A DNA stretch of 64,000 bases from positions 2,845,001-2,909,000 of the forward strand of contig NZ_CP150207.1 of the NCBI RefSeq assembly GCF_037969765.1, read 5' to 3'. The position numbers and the translations under genes are program-made. The notes under the pieces are model-generated. The model made no database searches. It saw only the letters and a program-made list of their open reading frames with translations, and was not told where the DNA came from. Within the stretch, counting starts at the first letter, position 1; every line of letters begins with the position of its first letter. Positions 25,564 through 35,188 of this stretch are shown piece by piece. The stretch is from Paenibacillus sp. FSL W8-0186. Its GTDB lineage: Bacteria; Bacillota; Bacilli; Paenibacillales; Paenibacillaceae.

Positions 25564-26790
25564 TTATTTCATATCCTGCCAGCCTTTGAAATCGTGAATA
25601 GCAAAGCCGGCATAGCTCGCGTAATGCGTTAATTTATTATGGGCGGACTGAAGCTCCTTTTCCATCACTTCATTGCTCATGGAATAAAATGAGACCCGCG
25701 GCCCTTCTTTGCTTTTAACTGTTTCAACGGCAATAACAATTTTCTTCTTGAGCGTGGAGGCTTCTCTCAGCATGTCCTGTGCATTTTCCACAATTCCATT
25801 ATCGCCTAACGCATGATTCCGATAATTCATGATGACGAGGCAATCGAACTTTTCCAGCAGCCATGCGCTCATGCTGTAATTCGTTCCGGGTACATGAACC
25901 GTATTTAGCCAATACGGAACGTCCATAGTAATTTGCAAGCCGCTGCCTTTGGTTTCTTTTTCGATCAGTCTCAAATTGTCCATCCAGCTCTCAAGAATCA
26001 CTTTGTTGACCTTAGTCCATTCGTCAAGCGCATAAGGTTCAATATCGAAATGCAGTCCCGTAAAGCTTGCTTCGGGGCCAACAGAGGAATTGTAGGTTTT
26101 AACCCATTCGATGAATTTTTGAATATCCTCCTGCCCGGACTTATAGACCCATTCGGGGCGCCCTTCAAGTGCTTCCACTAATATTCCTTCACGTTTGGCT
26201 TTTCGTATAAATTCCTCATATATCGTTGAATCAATATCTCTATTCACCTGAAGGTAAATAGATGTCACACCCTTCATTTTTGCGAAGCTTATCATTTTCT
26301 CTTGATCCTGCTTGATGATATGAGTGTCCCATATCCATGTTCCCTTCGGAACATTGCCCACGGAGCTCATAATGCTCACCAGCTTGTGCTTGGGCTGCCA
26401 CTCTACATTTGCATGAAGGGCTTCGCTTATAAAACGCAGCGGAACCATCGTGCGTCCGTTCTTAAGCACTGCCGCCCCTTCAAAGTCTACTCTTTTTCCG
26501 TTCACCAGTGCATGATGGTCGCCAATTACCAAGATAACAGTGTCACGGTTAAGCGAGATCGTGATTTGTTTTAATTCGCCGTCCCATTCCGTAGCAGCTC
26601 CGAGCTTGTCGGATATAAAAGCAAGTGGAACCATTGTAAGGTTGGATCTCTGATCGACATAGGGGTGCTCATCCAGAAATTGAACGTTACGCCCATCCAC
26701 GGATACTCGGACTCCAGAGGCATAGGTAGCGGGAGTGAACGCAGCTACGCTCAGAATAATAGCTAACGTGCATACAAGCCATTTTCTCAT
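25564..26790 (-). CDS. secreted stalk-domain protein with a glycosidase-like TIM barrel
   Basis: The protein has 408 aa. A signal peptide (through about residue 25) leads into a copper-amine-oxidase-N-terminal ('stalk') domain pair (VSVDGRNVQF..., YVDQRSNLTMVPLAFISDKLGA, GRTMVPLRFISEALHANVEW). This module is common in Paenibacillus surface proteins. Residues 150-400 look like a TIM barrel of the hydrolase type (TGLHFDIEPY, DCLVIMNYRNHA), but no carbohydrate specificity is readable. The start at 26790 is preferred since GAGGA precedes it, whereas the ATG at 26805 lacks a ribosome binding site. It is the only gene between the ATPase and the PNPOx gene. Confidence 0.75.
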   Translation of the reverse strand: MRKWLVCTLAIILSVAAFTPATYASGVRVSVDGRNVQFLDEHPYVDQRSNLTMVPLAFISDKLGAATEWDGELKQITISLNRDTVILVIGDHHALVNGKRVDFEGAAVLKNGRTMVPLRFISEALHANVEWQPKHKLVSIMSSVGNVPKGTWIWDTHIIKQDQEKMISFAKMKGVTSIYLQVNRDIDSTIYEEFIRKAKREGILVEALEGRPEWVYKSGQEDIQKFIEWVKTYNSSVGPEASFTGLHFDIEPYALDEWTKVNKVILESWMDNLRLIEKETKGSGLQITMDVPYWLNTVHVPGTNYSMSAWLLEKFDCLVIMNYRNHALGDNGIVENAQDMLREASTLKKKIVIAVETVKSKEGPRVSFYSMSNEVMEKELQSAHNKLTHYASYAGFAIHDFKGWQDMK

Positions 26791-26826
26791 GGGTGATTTC
26801 CTCATCTTTTTGAATTTGTGCTGAAA

Positions 26827-27390
26827 TTACTTTGTCCCTAGGCGTTTGCCTAGAGACGTTGGCAATTGGTCCAGGCTGCTCATATTTTTTTCACGCCAGT
26901 AACTTTGCAGACCTTCTTCGCCTTTTTGCTCCGCCCAGCGCCGAAGTGTGTCCCGCTCCTTCTCGTACGACATGAACGGCACAGAATAACCGCAGGATGT
27001 CTGGACTTTATGTATGTCGACCGTAATGATCTGCCGGACTCCAGGCAACGGATCGAACAATCCGTATACCTCCTCCCATTTGCTGTCCTCTGGGAGAATT
27101 ACTGTTCCATTTCCGTACAGGCGTAAGATGTTCGGAGGCCCCTGAAATGCACAGAACATGATCGTGATTCGACCGTTCTCTTCGAGATGGGCGCTGGTCT
27201 CATTGCCGCTGCCGGTTAAATCCAAATACGCTACCTTAGACTCGGACAAAATCCTAAAACTGTCATATCCCTTCGGAGACAGATTGACATGCCCATCCCG
27301 TGACATAGGTGCCGTTCCGACAAAGAATAGATGCTGTTTTTGGATAAAGGCCATGTGCTCTGGAAGCATGGCCGGAAATTGTTTCCCCAA
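26827..27390 (-). CDS. pyridoxamine 5'-phosphate oxidase-fold protein
   Basis: The protein has 187 aa and a TTG start with AAGGAGG before it. A split-barrel flavin-binding fold of the PNPOx family is suggested by FFVGTAPMSRDGHVNLSPKG and VAYLDLTGSGNETSAHL...GRITIMFCAF. The group includes flavin-dependent redox proteins of mostly unknown substrate, not the true PdxH. A conserved Cys-Gly-Tyr (SCGYSVPFM) follows. It is monocistronic. Confidence 0.82.
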   Translation of the reverse strand: MGKQFPAMLPEHMAFIQKQHLFFVGTAPMSRDGHVNLSPKGYDSFRILSESKVAYLDLTGSGNETSAHLEENGRITIMFCAFQGPPNILRLYGNGTVILPEDSKWEEVYGLFDPLPGVRQIITVDIHKVQTSCGYSVPFMSYEKERDTLRRWAEQKGEEGLQSYWREKNMSSLDQLPTSLGKRLGTK

Positions 27391-27595
27391 ATGAATCCCT
27401 CCTTAAAACTTGTAATTTGCTTCGAAGACGCTTAGCACCGCCGAGATGGTATTTGCTTAAGATTGGCTAATTAACTAAAAATTAATATAATATATACTCA
27501 TATTTTAGTACATAAGTATTGTAGATTAAAGCGAGAGATTATTTTTTTGGAAGCCTTGTTTTAAGGTGGAAGATATGATTCGATGATTAAGGCGT

Positions 27596-27648
27596 AAAAA
27601 TAGCCAAAACTGCGATCCTTCATCAAAAGGCACAATTTTGGCTATAAA
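27596..27648 (-). terminator. terminator of the methyltransferase gene
   Basis: On the minus strand TAGCCAAAA ... TTTTGGCTA is followed by TTTTTACG, 19 nt after the stop codon. The stretch 27400-27595 holds no gene. Confidence 0.65.
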
Positions 27649-27662
27649 GATAGAACACATCT

Positions 27663-28283
27663 TCATTTTCGTTCAAGCACGATTTTGCGATACATATCCC
27701 CGAACATGGCTGGGCTGTCCTCACGAATGTTCAACCGTTCAAGGTGTGGTTTCAGGATCGCCTGATAATTCCGGCCGATATCGGTGCCCAATACGGCCAC
27801 GAGCGGCCGCAGCATACGCATAATCAGCGGCATTTTCCCTTCCCCGCCCTTGAACTTGTCGAAAATGACGATGCTGCCTCGCTCCTTTGTAACACGAACT
27901 AGCTCCGACATGCATTTGTGTTCGTCGGGAACGACCGACAAAATCAGGCTTGCAATCACCAGGTCGAAGGACTGGTCAGCGAATCGCAGATCCTGAGCAT
28001 CCATCTCCAAAAACCGGATGTGCTCGTTTTCCCCTGCTTTTGATTTCGCCTGAGCAAGCATAGCCGGCGAGAGATCGACAGCCGTAATTTCAAGCGTCTT
28101 TCCGCAGAAAAAACGCAGATCGGCCCCCGTCCCTACCCCAACCAACAGTACGCGCTGACCTGGTTCGAGAGCCAAATCAGTAAAAACCTTTTTTCTGGCC
28201 CGGGCGAACGGGCCCGCATTAAATAAAACATCGTAAAACGGAGCCCCCGCTCGATAGATCAATTTATTCCAGCGATTGTTCAT
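27663..28283 (-). CDS. class I SAM-dependent methyltransferase
   Basis: The protein has 206 aa. The SAM-binding motif I is VLLVGVGTGADLRFF, motif II is ITAVDLSPAML, and the post-motif is MDAQDLRFADQSFDLVIASLILSVV. It resembles UbiE/phospholipid N-methyltransferase-like enzymes. It lies 12 nt after the CadA ATPase gene and is surely co-transcribed with it. A link to metal or metalloid methylation is possible, but the conserved Cys of ArsM enzymes is not seen, so the substrate remains open. Confidence 0.83.
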   Translation of the reverse strand: MNNRWNKLIYRAGAPFYDVLFNAGPFARARKKVFTDLALEPGQRVLLVGVGTGADLRFFCGKTLEITAVDLSPAMLAQAKSKAGENEHIRFLEMDAQDLRFADQSFDLVIASLILSVVPDEHKCMSELVRVTKERGSIVIFDKFKGGEGKMPLIMRMLRPLVAVLGTDIGRNYQAILKPHLERLNIREDSPAMFGDMYRKIVLERK

Positions 28284-28295
28284 ATCCCCAATCCT

Positions 28296-30506
28296 TTAAG
28301 CCAAATTAGGTTTAATCTTCAATACGCGCATGGCGTTCAACACGGCGAGCAGAGTAACGCCCACATCCGAGAACACCGCCTCCCACATCGTCGCAATGCC
28401 GAACGCGCCCAGGAGCAGGAAGACCGCTTTGACGAGCAGTGCGAAAAGGATGTTCTGCCATACAATGCGCCGGGTTCTCTTCGCAATATGGATGGCGGAA
28501 GCCAGCTTGGAAGGCTCGTCGGTCATAATGACGATATCAGCAGCTTCAATGGCTGCATCGGACCCGAGTCCGCCCATGGCCACGCCGACATCTGCTCTGG
28601 CTAGAACCGGCGTGTCGTTAATGCCATCGCCGACGAATACGATCTTTTCTTTACTCGATTTTTGGCGGTCGATCTTCTCTAGCTCTTCGACTTTATGCTG
28701 CGGCAGCAATTCGGAGTGAACCTCGTCCACACCCAGCTTTTTGCCGACCGCTTCACCCACTGTCTTGATGTCGCCCGTCAACATGACAATCTTCTTCACG
28801 CCGAGATTTTTTAGTAAACGGATCGCCTGCGCCGAATCCTCTTTGACCTCATCGGCAATGACCAAATATCCGGCATACTGTTTGTCGACCGCAATATGCA
28901 CGATGGTGCCCAGCTCGGATGGCACGGCGATGTCGATATTTTCCCGTTTCATCAGCTTCGCGTTCCCGGCCAGCACTTCCTTGCCCTCAAACACAACCTG
29001 AATGCCGTGTCCAGATATTTCGTTGTAACCCGAAAGCAGCTCTTCATTCAATTGCTGTCCGTATGCTTCTCTGATCGACTCGGCAATTGGATGGGTAGAG
29101 TGCATTTCGGCAAAAGCGGCTTGGCGCAGCAGTTCTTGTTCGGTCCATCCGTTTTGCGGATGTATGCCGTTTACCTTAAATTCACCTTTGGTTAGCGTTC
29201 CCGTTTTATCAAAAACGACGTATTTGACGTCATTCAACGCTTCCAGGTAATTGCTCCCCTTAACCAGGACGCCGTTCTTGGACGAAGCCCCTATGCCCCC
29301 AAAGAAGCCGAGCGGGATCGAAACGACTAGGGCGCAAGGGCAGGAAATGACGAGGAACACCAAAGCCCGGTACACCCAATCCGAGAAGGTCGCGCCGCTG
29401 AAGAGCAGCGGAGGCACAATGGCCAGCAATGCAGCGACAATGACGACAAACGGCGTGTAGTAACGGGCAAACTTCGTAATAAAATTTTCCGTCGGTGCCT
29501 TTTTACTGCTTGCGTTCTCCACTAGATCCAAAATTTTGGCAACGGTAGACTCCCCGAATACCTTTGAAACCTCGATCGTCAGCGCCCCGTTTTTGTTAAT
29601 GAATCCGCTCAGCACATTATCGCCCGCAGCCACTTGGCGCGGCACGGATTCACCAGTTAATGCCGAGGTATCCATTGCCGAATTTCCTTCGATAATTTTA
29701 CCGTCAAGAGGTACCTTTTCACCAGGCCGCACGACGATCAAATCGCCGATTCGCACTTCTTCCGGACTCACACGTTTGATCTCGTTGCCTGTTTTCAAAT
29801 TGGCAAAATCCGGTCTGATATCCATCAATGCGCTGATGGATTTCCGCGACCGGTTGACGGCAATGCTCTGGAACAGCTCGCCAACCTGATAAAAGAGCAT
29901 AACAGCTACACCTTCAGGATACTCCCCAATCACAAAAGCGCCGACAGTCGCAATTGACATAAGGAAGTATTCGTCGAACACCTGACCTCTAACGATGTTC
30001 TTCAGCGCCTTGAATACAATATCTCCACCTACAATGAGATAGGACGCAATAAACAGAATCAGTTCAAGCTCCCGGCTCAGCGGTAACGCAAACGCCAACA
30101 CGCCGATGGCAAGACCTATGATCAGCCGGACAACCATGATTTTGATGCTTTGCGCCCCGTGGTCATGAGAATGTCCATGCCCTTCATCCTCCGCCTCGGC
30201 ACCGTGATCATGGCTGTGAGCGTGATTATGTTTGAAGGCTCCCGCCTTATGGCTTCCCGCCGCTCCGTATTCCAATACTTTGATACCCGGCTCAAGTGTA
30301 CGAATTTTTTTCTTCGTCTGCTCAAGAATGTCATCTGAACGGTCTGACGCCAGCTCCATGGTCAACGTTTGGTTTGCAAAATTCACCGAACAAGCGGAAA
30401 CCCCGTCAATCTTCTGGACACCGTTCTCGATCTTCATAGCACAGTTTGCGCAGTCCAGACCCTCCAGCACCAGCTTTCGCTTAACTGCAGAAGTACCTGT
30501 TTCCAT
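28296..30506 (-). CDS. cadA: heavy-metal P1B-type ATPase (Cd/Zn/Co exporter, CadA/ZntA type)
   Basis: The protein has 736 aa. The N-terminal HMA domain has GLDCANC (Cys19, Cys22). A His-rich stretch (residues 92-117) probably binds Zn or Cd. The membrane core has the ion-selective CPC (389-391). TGES (284-287), DKTGT (Asp433 phosphorylated) and GDGIND-like ATP-domain motifs are present. It exports divalent metal cations across the cytoplasmic membrane. A perfect palindrome of ArsR/SmtB type lies just upstream. The downstream methyltransferase gene is in the same operon. Length and motifs are normal for the family. Confidence 0.93.
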   Translation of the reverse strand: METGTSAVKRKLVLEGLDCANCAMKIENGVQKIDGVSACSVNFANQTLTMELASDRSDDILEQTKKKIRTLEPGIKVLEYGAAGSHKAGAFKHNHAHSHDHGAEAEDEGHGHSHDHGAQSIKIMVVRLIIGLAIGVLAFALPLSRELELILFIASYLIVGGDIVFKALKNIVRGQVFDEYFLMSIATVGAFVIGEYPEGVAVMLFYQVGELFQSIAVNRSRKSISALMDIRPDFANLKTGNEIKRVSPEEVRIGDLIVVRPGEKVPLDGKIIEGNSAMDTSALTGESVPRQVAAGDNVLSGFINKNGALTIEVSKVFGESTVAKILDLVENASSKKAPTENFITKFARYYTPFVVIVAALLAIVPPLLFSGATFSDWVYRALVFLVISCPCALVVSIPLGFFGGIGASSKNGVLVKGSNYLEALNDVKYVVFDKTGTLTKGEFKVNGIHPQNGWTEQELLRQAAFAEMHSTHPIAESIREAYGQQLNEELLSGYNEISGHGIQVVFEGKEVLAGNAKLMKRENIDIAVPSELGTIVHIAVDKQYAGYLVIADEVKEDSAQAIRLLKNLGVKKIVMLTGDIKTVGEAVGKKLGVDEVHSELLPQHKVEELEKIDRQKSSKEKIVFVGDGINDTPVLARADVGVAMGGLGSDAAIEAADIVIMTDEPSKLASAIHIAKRTRRIVWQNILFALLVKAVFLLLGAFGIATMWEAVFSDVGVTLLAVLNAMRVLKIKPNLA

Positions 30507-30533
30507 ATATTTATCTCACCTCATCAATAAAAG

Positions 30534-30561
30534 CTATATATGAACAACTATTCATATATAG
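30534..30561. promoter_or_regulatory. ArsR/SmtB-type operator upstream of cadA
   Basis: The perfect 11-bp inverted repeat CTATATATGAA-caacta-TTCATATATAG lies in the promoter region of cadA. It is of the type bound by SmtB/CadC/CzrA repressors. The SmtB-like regulator encoded 1.2 kb away at 31767 is the obvious candidate. Confidence 0.85.
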
Positions 30562-30654
30562 TATATTCCTCAATTCTCACTGCTGTCAACATACTGCTTT
30601 ATTTACCCTAATCCTGCGGCTGTTATCCAAGACTTTGACAAGATCATATATCAT

Positions 30655-30688
30655 TAAAACAAAAAAAGCCGCAATCATGCGACTTTTA
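30655..30688 (-). terminator. terminator of the arsenite-type pump gene
   Basis: On the minus strand AAAGTCGCA / TGCGGCTTT is followed by TTTTG, overlapping the end of the gene. Confidence 0.75.
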
Positions 30689-31649
30689 GATCCCGGTAAA
30701 TTAAATTAGGCACAAATTTGATATATACTAGCTCTGCGATTAATTCAATGACGGTTTGGGTTACTATGACAGATGCTGCAATTGTAGCCATCTCCCCTGG
30801 CAAGGTCAGGGCAAGTGGAAGCACTACAAGGGAATTGCGAGTTCCTGCACTAAAAATCAGCGCTCTGCCATCTGACGGCCCGATTCCCAACGCCGATGAG
30901 ATGATTCGCGATATGAATGGCGAAACGATATGGAATAATACATAAATCGGGATCACAGCGATAATGACATCGAAATCCTTGACAATTCGATTCACTTGAG
31001 AGCCTATGACCAAAAAGAGCACGAGCGCCATAAGCGGCACGGGAAGCCATGCCGTAAAGTCCAATACTTTAAGGCCGCGTGCATGTTTTTTAGCTGACAA
31101 CTGGACGGCTAAGGCTACGAATAAAGGGACAATAATCAAATAAATAAAAGCTTCAATGAAAGGAGCGATTTTTACGATTTGGGCAGCCTCTTGACCAATG
31201 AACAGCCAAAGGTAACAAGGCAGCATAACCATCTGTACGACAAAAAGCACCGGAGTGGATGCAAGTATTAACTTCTCATTCCCCTTGCCCAATTGAGTAA
31301 AAACAATAACATAATCGATGCATGGAGTGAGAAGTACCAAGCAAACTCCAATCAGAACTGGGCTTGGCTGAGGAAAAACCTGAATTAATATGTATACCAG
31401 TAAGGGAATGAAAATAAAGTTTACAAGCAGTAAGGCTCCCATGAAACGCCCATTAGAAAGTGCCTCCTTTAGTTTAAGAAAGGGAATTTGACAAAACATA
31501 CTGAATAAAAGGACAGCAATCCCAAAGGAAACCATGGGTTCCAGATAGACGCCTATTCGGGGACTTGCCCACCCCGCGAGCCCCGCCGCAATTATTGCTG
31601 CCGCGTAAACGCCAATTTGGTTCTTTTCTAAACTCTCTCTTGATAGCAC
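30675..31649 (-). CDS. arsenic-resistance-type transporter (bile acid:Na+ symporter/Acr3-like fold)
   Basis: The protein has 324 aa with about ten hydrophobic helices. It starts at GTG preceded by GAGGAG. The sequence TPCIDYVIVFTQLGKGN in the middle corresponds to the conserved Cys-containing helix of Acr3-like permeases, although the classical Acr3 signature is not fully matched. It probably exports arsenite or a similar oxyanion. It is divergent from the SmtB/CadC-type repressor gene and shares its control region. Substrate assignment is by family only. Confidence 0.75.
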   Translation of the reverse strand: MLSRESLEKNQIGVYAAAIIAAGLAGWASPRIGVYLEPMVSFGIAVLLFSMFCQIPFLKLKEALSNGRFMGALLLVNFIFIPLLVYILIQVFPQPSPVLIGVCLVLLTPCIDYVIVFTQLGKGNEKLILASTPVLFVVQMVMLPCYLWLFIGQEAAQIVKIAPFIEAFIYLIIVPLFVALAVQLSAKKHARGLKVLDFTAWLPVPLMALVLFLVIGSQVNRIVKDFDVIIAVIPIYVLFHIVSPFISRIISSALGIGPSDGRALIFSAGTRNSLVVLPLALTLPGEMATIAASVIVTQTVIELIAELVYIKFVPNLIYRDLKVA

Positions 31650-31766
31650 TACCCAATCTCCTCTTTTTTATTCGGATTATATCATAGCGGTTAATAGTAA
31701 TCATTTCGTTTAAGTCATTTTTTTTGTTATAATAATGGAAAAGATGCTTACAGAAAGGTGATTTTA

Positions 31767-32138
31767 ATGACACAGTCTCTAAATTCTGCTGAGGAATGTG
31801 ACACAACTTGCCTTGGATCGGATACCGATTTAAACACCATTAAGGCAGAGCTGATTGACGATCAGGCAGCTGTTCAATTTGCCGACTGGTTCAAAGCTTT
31901 TAGTGATCCAACCCGGGTTAAATTAATTAGTGCATTATTAAAAAGAGAGCTGTGCGTTCATGATTTGACGGTACTCTTAGGAATGGGACAATCTGCTGTC
32001 TCTCATCAGTTAAGGTATTTACGAAATATGAGGATTGTAAAACGCCGTAAGGTCGGTAAAACCGTATATTATTCCTTAGACGATAATCATATTGAGCAAA
32101 TTTTTATACAAACTCTTCAGCACACAAATCATAGTTGA
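31767..32138 (+). CDS. SmtB/CadC-type ArsR family metal-sensing repressor
   Basis: The protein has 123 aa. The winged helix carries ELCVHDLTVLL and SAVSHQLRYLRNMRIVKRRKVGKTVYYSL, very close in order to SmtB. The alpha-5 zinc site is present as Asp-x-His ... His ... His (DDNHIEQIFIQTLQHTNH). Its alpha-3 motif has CVH instead of the CVC of CadC, and two Cys lie at the N-terminus (ECDTTC). AAAGG precedes the ATG at 31767, so the longer GTG start is rejected. It probably represses the divergent pump, itself and perhaps cadA, with release on Zn/Cd or arsenite. Confidence 0.88.
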   Translation: MTQSLNSAEECDTTCLGSDTDLNTIKAELIDDQAAVQFADWFKAFSDPTRVKLISALLKRELCVHDLTVLLGMGQSAVSHQLRYLRNMRIVKRRKVGKTVYYSLDDNHIEQIFIQTLQHTNHS

Positions 32139-32144
32139 ATGATT

Positions 32145-32192
32145 AAAACAACCCCGACTGTCGTATCGTATAGGCAATCTGGGTTGTTTTGC
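32145..32192 (+). terminator. terminator after the SmtB-type gene
   Basis: AAACAACCC ... GGGTTGTTT is followed by TGCTTT. Confidence 0.65.
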
Positions 32193-32311
32193 TTTCATCT
32201 TCAAATGGATAGTTTTACATATATTTACATATATGATACTATGAAAGCGTATCCATAAGTTGATAGTTTATATAATAGTTTTCATATCTTACATGGAAAG
32301 GAAGTCTGATC

Positions 32312-34606
32312 ATGACAAATTGGCTCAAAAAGGTAAGCGCAATGCTGCTGGCATTTACTCTTCTCCTTGGCTTGATGACAGCGCCCGTTCATGCGGACAC
32401 CCCACTTTTCACGATTGAAAGCGAAAACGCTCAGCTCACCTCCGATCTTCAAGTCGTGACCGAAATTTACGGACAACACAAACCCGGATTCTCTGGGAGT
32501 GGATTTGTCTGGATGCAGAATTCCGGCACAATGACCTTTACAGTGACTGTCCCGGAAACCGGCATGTATGCGATCTCCACCCGCTATATGCAGGAGCTGA
32601 GTCCTGACGGCAGGCTTCAATATTTAACCGTTAACGGCGTTACCAAGGGTTCATATATGCTGCCCTATACGACCACGTGGTCGAATTTCGATTTCGGTTT
32701 TCATAAGTTGAACCAGGGAACCAACACGATCCAGCTGAAGGCTGGTTGGGGCTTCGCTTATTTCGATACCTTTACAGTGGATTATGCCAATCTTGACCCT
32801 CTAGATGTGGAGCCTGTCCTCACCGATCCTAAGGCTACACCGGAAACGCAGCTTTTGATGAATTATTTAACGGAGGTTTACGGTAATCACATTATTTCCG
32901 GCCAGCAGGAGATTTATGGAAGCGGAAACGATGGCAATTATGAGCTGGAGTTTGATTGGATTTACAATTTAACCGGAAAGTATCCGGCCATCCGCGGCTT
33001 TGATTTTATGAACTACAACCCGTTGTACGGCTGGGAGGACGGCACAACCGATCGGGTTATCGACTGGGTAAACAACCGCGGCGGAATCGCGACAGCCAGC
33101 TGGCATATCAATGTGCCCCGAAATTTTACCACGTACCAGCTCGGGGAGTTTGTGGATTGGAAGGACGCTACCTACAAGCCGACAGAAACTAATTTTAATA
33201 CAGCCAATGCGGTGATTCCTGGTACGAAAGAATATCAATACGTGATGATGACCATTGAGGATTTGGCGGAACAGCTGCAGATTCTGCAGGATAACCATGT
33301 GCCGGTTATTTTCCGTCCCTATCATGAGGCTGAGGGCAACGGCGGGTTGAACGGAGAAGGCGCGTGGTTCTGGTGGGCTTCGGCAGGCGCCGAGGTGTAT
33401 AAGCAGTTGTGGGATCTGCTCTATACCGAACTTACGGAGACTTACGGCTTGCATAACTTGATTTGGACCTACAACAGCTACGTGTATCCTACTTCTCCTG
33501 CCTGGTATCCCGGTGACGATCAGGTGGATATCGTCGGCTATGATAAATACAATACGATCTACAACCGTCATGACGGTCTATCCGGCGTGCCCAATGAGGA
33601 TGCGATTACCTCGATTTTCTATCAGCTTGTTGATTTAACCGGCGGTACCAAAATGGTGGCCATGACGGAGAACGACACCGTCCCAAGCCTGCAGAATCTG
33701 ATCGAGGAAAAATCAGGCTGGCTCTACTTCTGTCCTTGGTATGGCGAGCATCTGATGAGTTCCGCCTTTAATAATCCGGCCACACTGACAACGCTTTATC
33801 AAAGTGATTATGTCATCACATTGGATGAACTGCCCAATTTAAAAGTTGACGCTCCAACACCAAGTGCTGCAATTTCTCCCGTGAGTACAACATTTGATAG
33901 AGCGGCGAATCTACAGCAAGATATTTCCGTATCCCTTGCCTTAAACGGTCACCAGCTCGTAAGTATAACGCATGGAAATTATACTCTTCAATCCGGCCTG
34001 GATTATACGACGTCAAGTGCTGCTGTCGTTCTGAACAAATCCTATCTTTCCACGCAGCCACTGGGCCCAAATGCGATAACCTTTCATTTTAGCGGAGGAA
34101 AAAACGCAGTTCATACTGTAAATGTAGTGGACAGTAGTGTTCCCATACCCGCAGGAGGCTTGGCGATTCAAGCCTTTAACGGCAGCATAAGTACCTTTAC
34201 CAACGGAATTTCGCCCAAATTCAAAATAGTCAACACCGGGAATACGTCGATTCAGCTTAGTGATGTAAAACTCCGCTATTACTATACAATTGATGGGGAA
34301 AAAGCACAAAGTTTCTGGTGCGATTGGGCCAGTATCGGGAGTGCAAATGTAACCAGCAATTTTGTGAAGCTGGCGAATCCGGTTACTGGAGCTGATTATT
34401 ATTTGGAAATTGGCTTTACAAGTTCGGCTGGAACGCTTAATCCGGGCCAAAGCGCAGAAATCCAAGCGCGATTCTCCAAAGCTGACTGGTCCAATTACAA
34501 CCAGGCCAACGATTACTCGTTTAAGGCTTCCAGCAGTCAGTTCGCAGACCATGAACAAGTTACCGGGTATATCAGCGGTCAGCTTGTCTGGGGGATTGAG
34601 CCGTAA
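32312..34606 (+). CDS. secreted modular beta-mannanase (GH26)
   Basis: The protein has 764 aa. A signal peptide covers residues 1-28. An N-terminal carbohydrate-binding, CBM35-like beta-sandwich (about 30-165) is followed by the GH26 catalytic domain (about 170-510), with acid/base Glu339 (RPYHEAEG) and nucleophile Glu453 (MTEND), the two canonical GH26 catalytic positions. An X2-type Ig-like module (about 515-610) and a C-terminal CBM3 (about 615-764) that binds cellulose follow. It hydrolyses mannan or glucomannan outside the cell. GGAAG precedes the ATG. It is monocistronic, ends in a strong terminator, and no sugar transporter stands next to it. Confidence 0.93.
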   Translation: MTNWLKKVSAMLLAFTLLLGLMTAPVHADTPLFTIESENAQLTSDLQVVTEIYGQHKPGFSGSGFVWMQNSGTMTFTVTVPETGMYAISTRYMQELSPDGRLQYLTVNGVTKGSYMLPYTTTWSNFDFGFHKLNQGTNTIQLKAGWGFAYFDTFTVDYANLDPLDVEPVLTDPKATPETQLLMNYLTEVYGNHIISGQQEIYGSGNDGNYELEFDWIYNLTGKYPAIRGFDFMNYNPLYGWEDGTTDRVIDWVNNRGGIATASWHINVPRNFTTYQLGEFVDWKDATYKPTETNFNTANAVIPGTKEYQYVMMTIEDLAEQLQILQDNHVPVIFRPYHEAEGNGGLNGEGAWFWWASAGAEVYKQLWDLLYTELTETYGLHNLIWTYNSYVYPTSPAWYPGDDQVDIVGYDKYNTIYNRHDGLSGVPNEDAITSIFYQLVDLTGGTKMVAMTENDTVPSLQNLIEEKSGWLYFCPWYGEHLMSSAFNNPATLTTLYQSDYVITLDELPNLKVDAPTPSAAISPVSTTFDRAANLQQDISVSLALNGHQLVSITHGNYTLQSGLDYTTSSAAVVLNKSYLSTQPLGPNAITFHFSGGKNAVHTVNVVDSSVPIPAGGLAIQAFNGSISTFTNGISPKFKIVNTGNTSIQLSDVKLRYYYTIDGEKAQSFWCDWASIGSANVTSNFVKLANPVTGADYYLEIGFTSSAGTLNPGQSAEIQARFSKADWSNYNQANDYSFKASSSQFADHEQVTGYISGQLVWGIEP

Positions 34607-34616
34607 GGATGTAAGA

Positions 34617-34664
34617 TAAAAGGGCTGGATCGGGGTTATCCCCTGCTCCAGCCTTTTTTGTTAT
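34617..34664 (+). terminator. terminator of the mannanase gene
   Basis: AAAAGGGCTGGATCGGGG / CCCCTGCTCCAGCC(TTTT) stem is followed by TTTTTTG. Confidence 0.88.
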
Positions 34665-34705
34665 GTTAGGCAAGATACAGGCGCTATTTGCAAATTTATT
34701 GATAA

Positions 34706-35188
34706 TTATCTTATCGTTATATCGATTGTTTTTGTATCTTTTCGTACATCTTCTTTCTGTACATCTTCAGGAGCATCCTCCATGCGTAGACTAGATATCA
34801 ACGTATGCCCTAGAACAATACTAGAAAGAATAAGTATGTAATCATTAGTCGATATGTAGAGATAAACCCATGCAAAGCCTTTAAATAAACCCAATTGCGC
34901 CCATATATGAGTCATTGAAAGGATAAGAGACGGCAATCCAAGAACCAGTAATTTGGAGTAGTCGATTTTTAACGTTTTGGCTCGTCTGTCCGAATTCCCT
35001 GCCCTGCTTAATGCTAGTACTACCCCTATAGCTCCAAAAAACACCATCGTCACAAAGGTTACATATACGGGGCTGTAATAAAAATTTATTTTCACTTCCT
35101 CGTAATGATTGCGCAATAATGTGGTTCCGCCAAAATAAAAGATGGCTATGAATACAAGACAGCTGAAATTTTTGATAAAATTCTTCAA
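34706..35188 (-). CDS. small integral membrane protein, unknown function
   Basis: The protein has 160 aa and a TTG start with GGAGGG 8 nt upstream. Four hydrophobic segments (about 8-26, 42-62, 78-98, 105-127) are followed by a charged C-terminal tail (EDAPEDVQKEDVRKD). I recognise no family. It stands alone between the mannanase and the sulfonate transporter operon. Confidence 0.6.
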   Translation of the reverse strand: MKNFIKNFSCLVFIAIFYFGGTTLLRNHYEEVKINFYYSPVYVTFVTMVFFGAIGVVLALSRAGNSDRRAKTLKIDYSKLLVLGLPSLILSMTHIWAQLGLFKGFAWVYLYISTNDYILILSSIVLGHTLISSLRMEDAPEDVQKEDVRKDTKTIDITIR

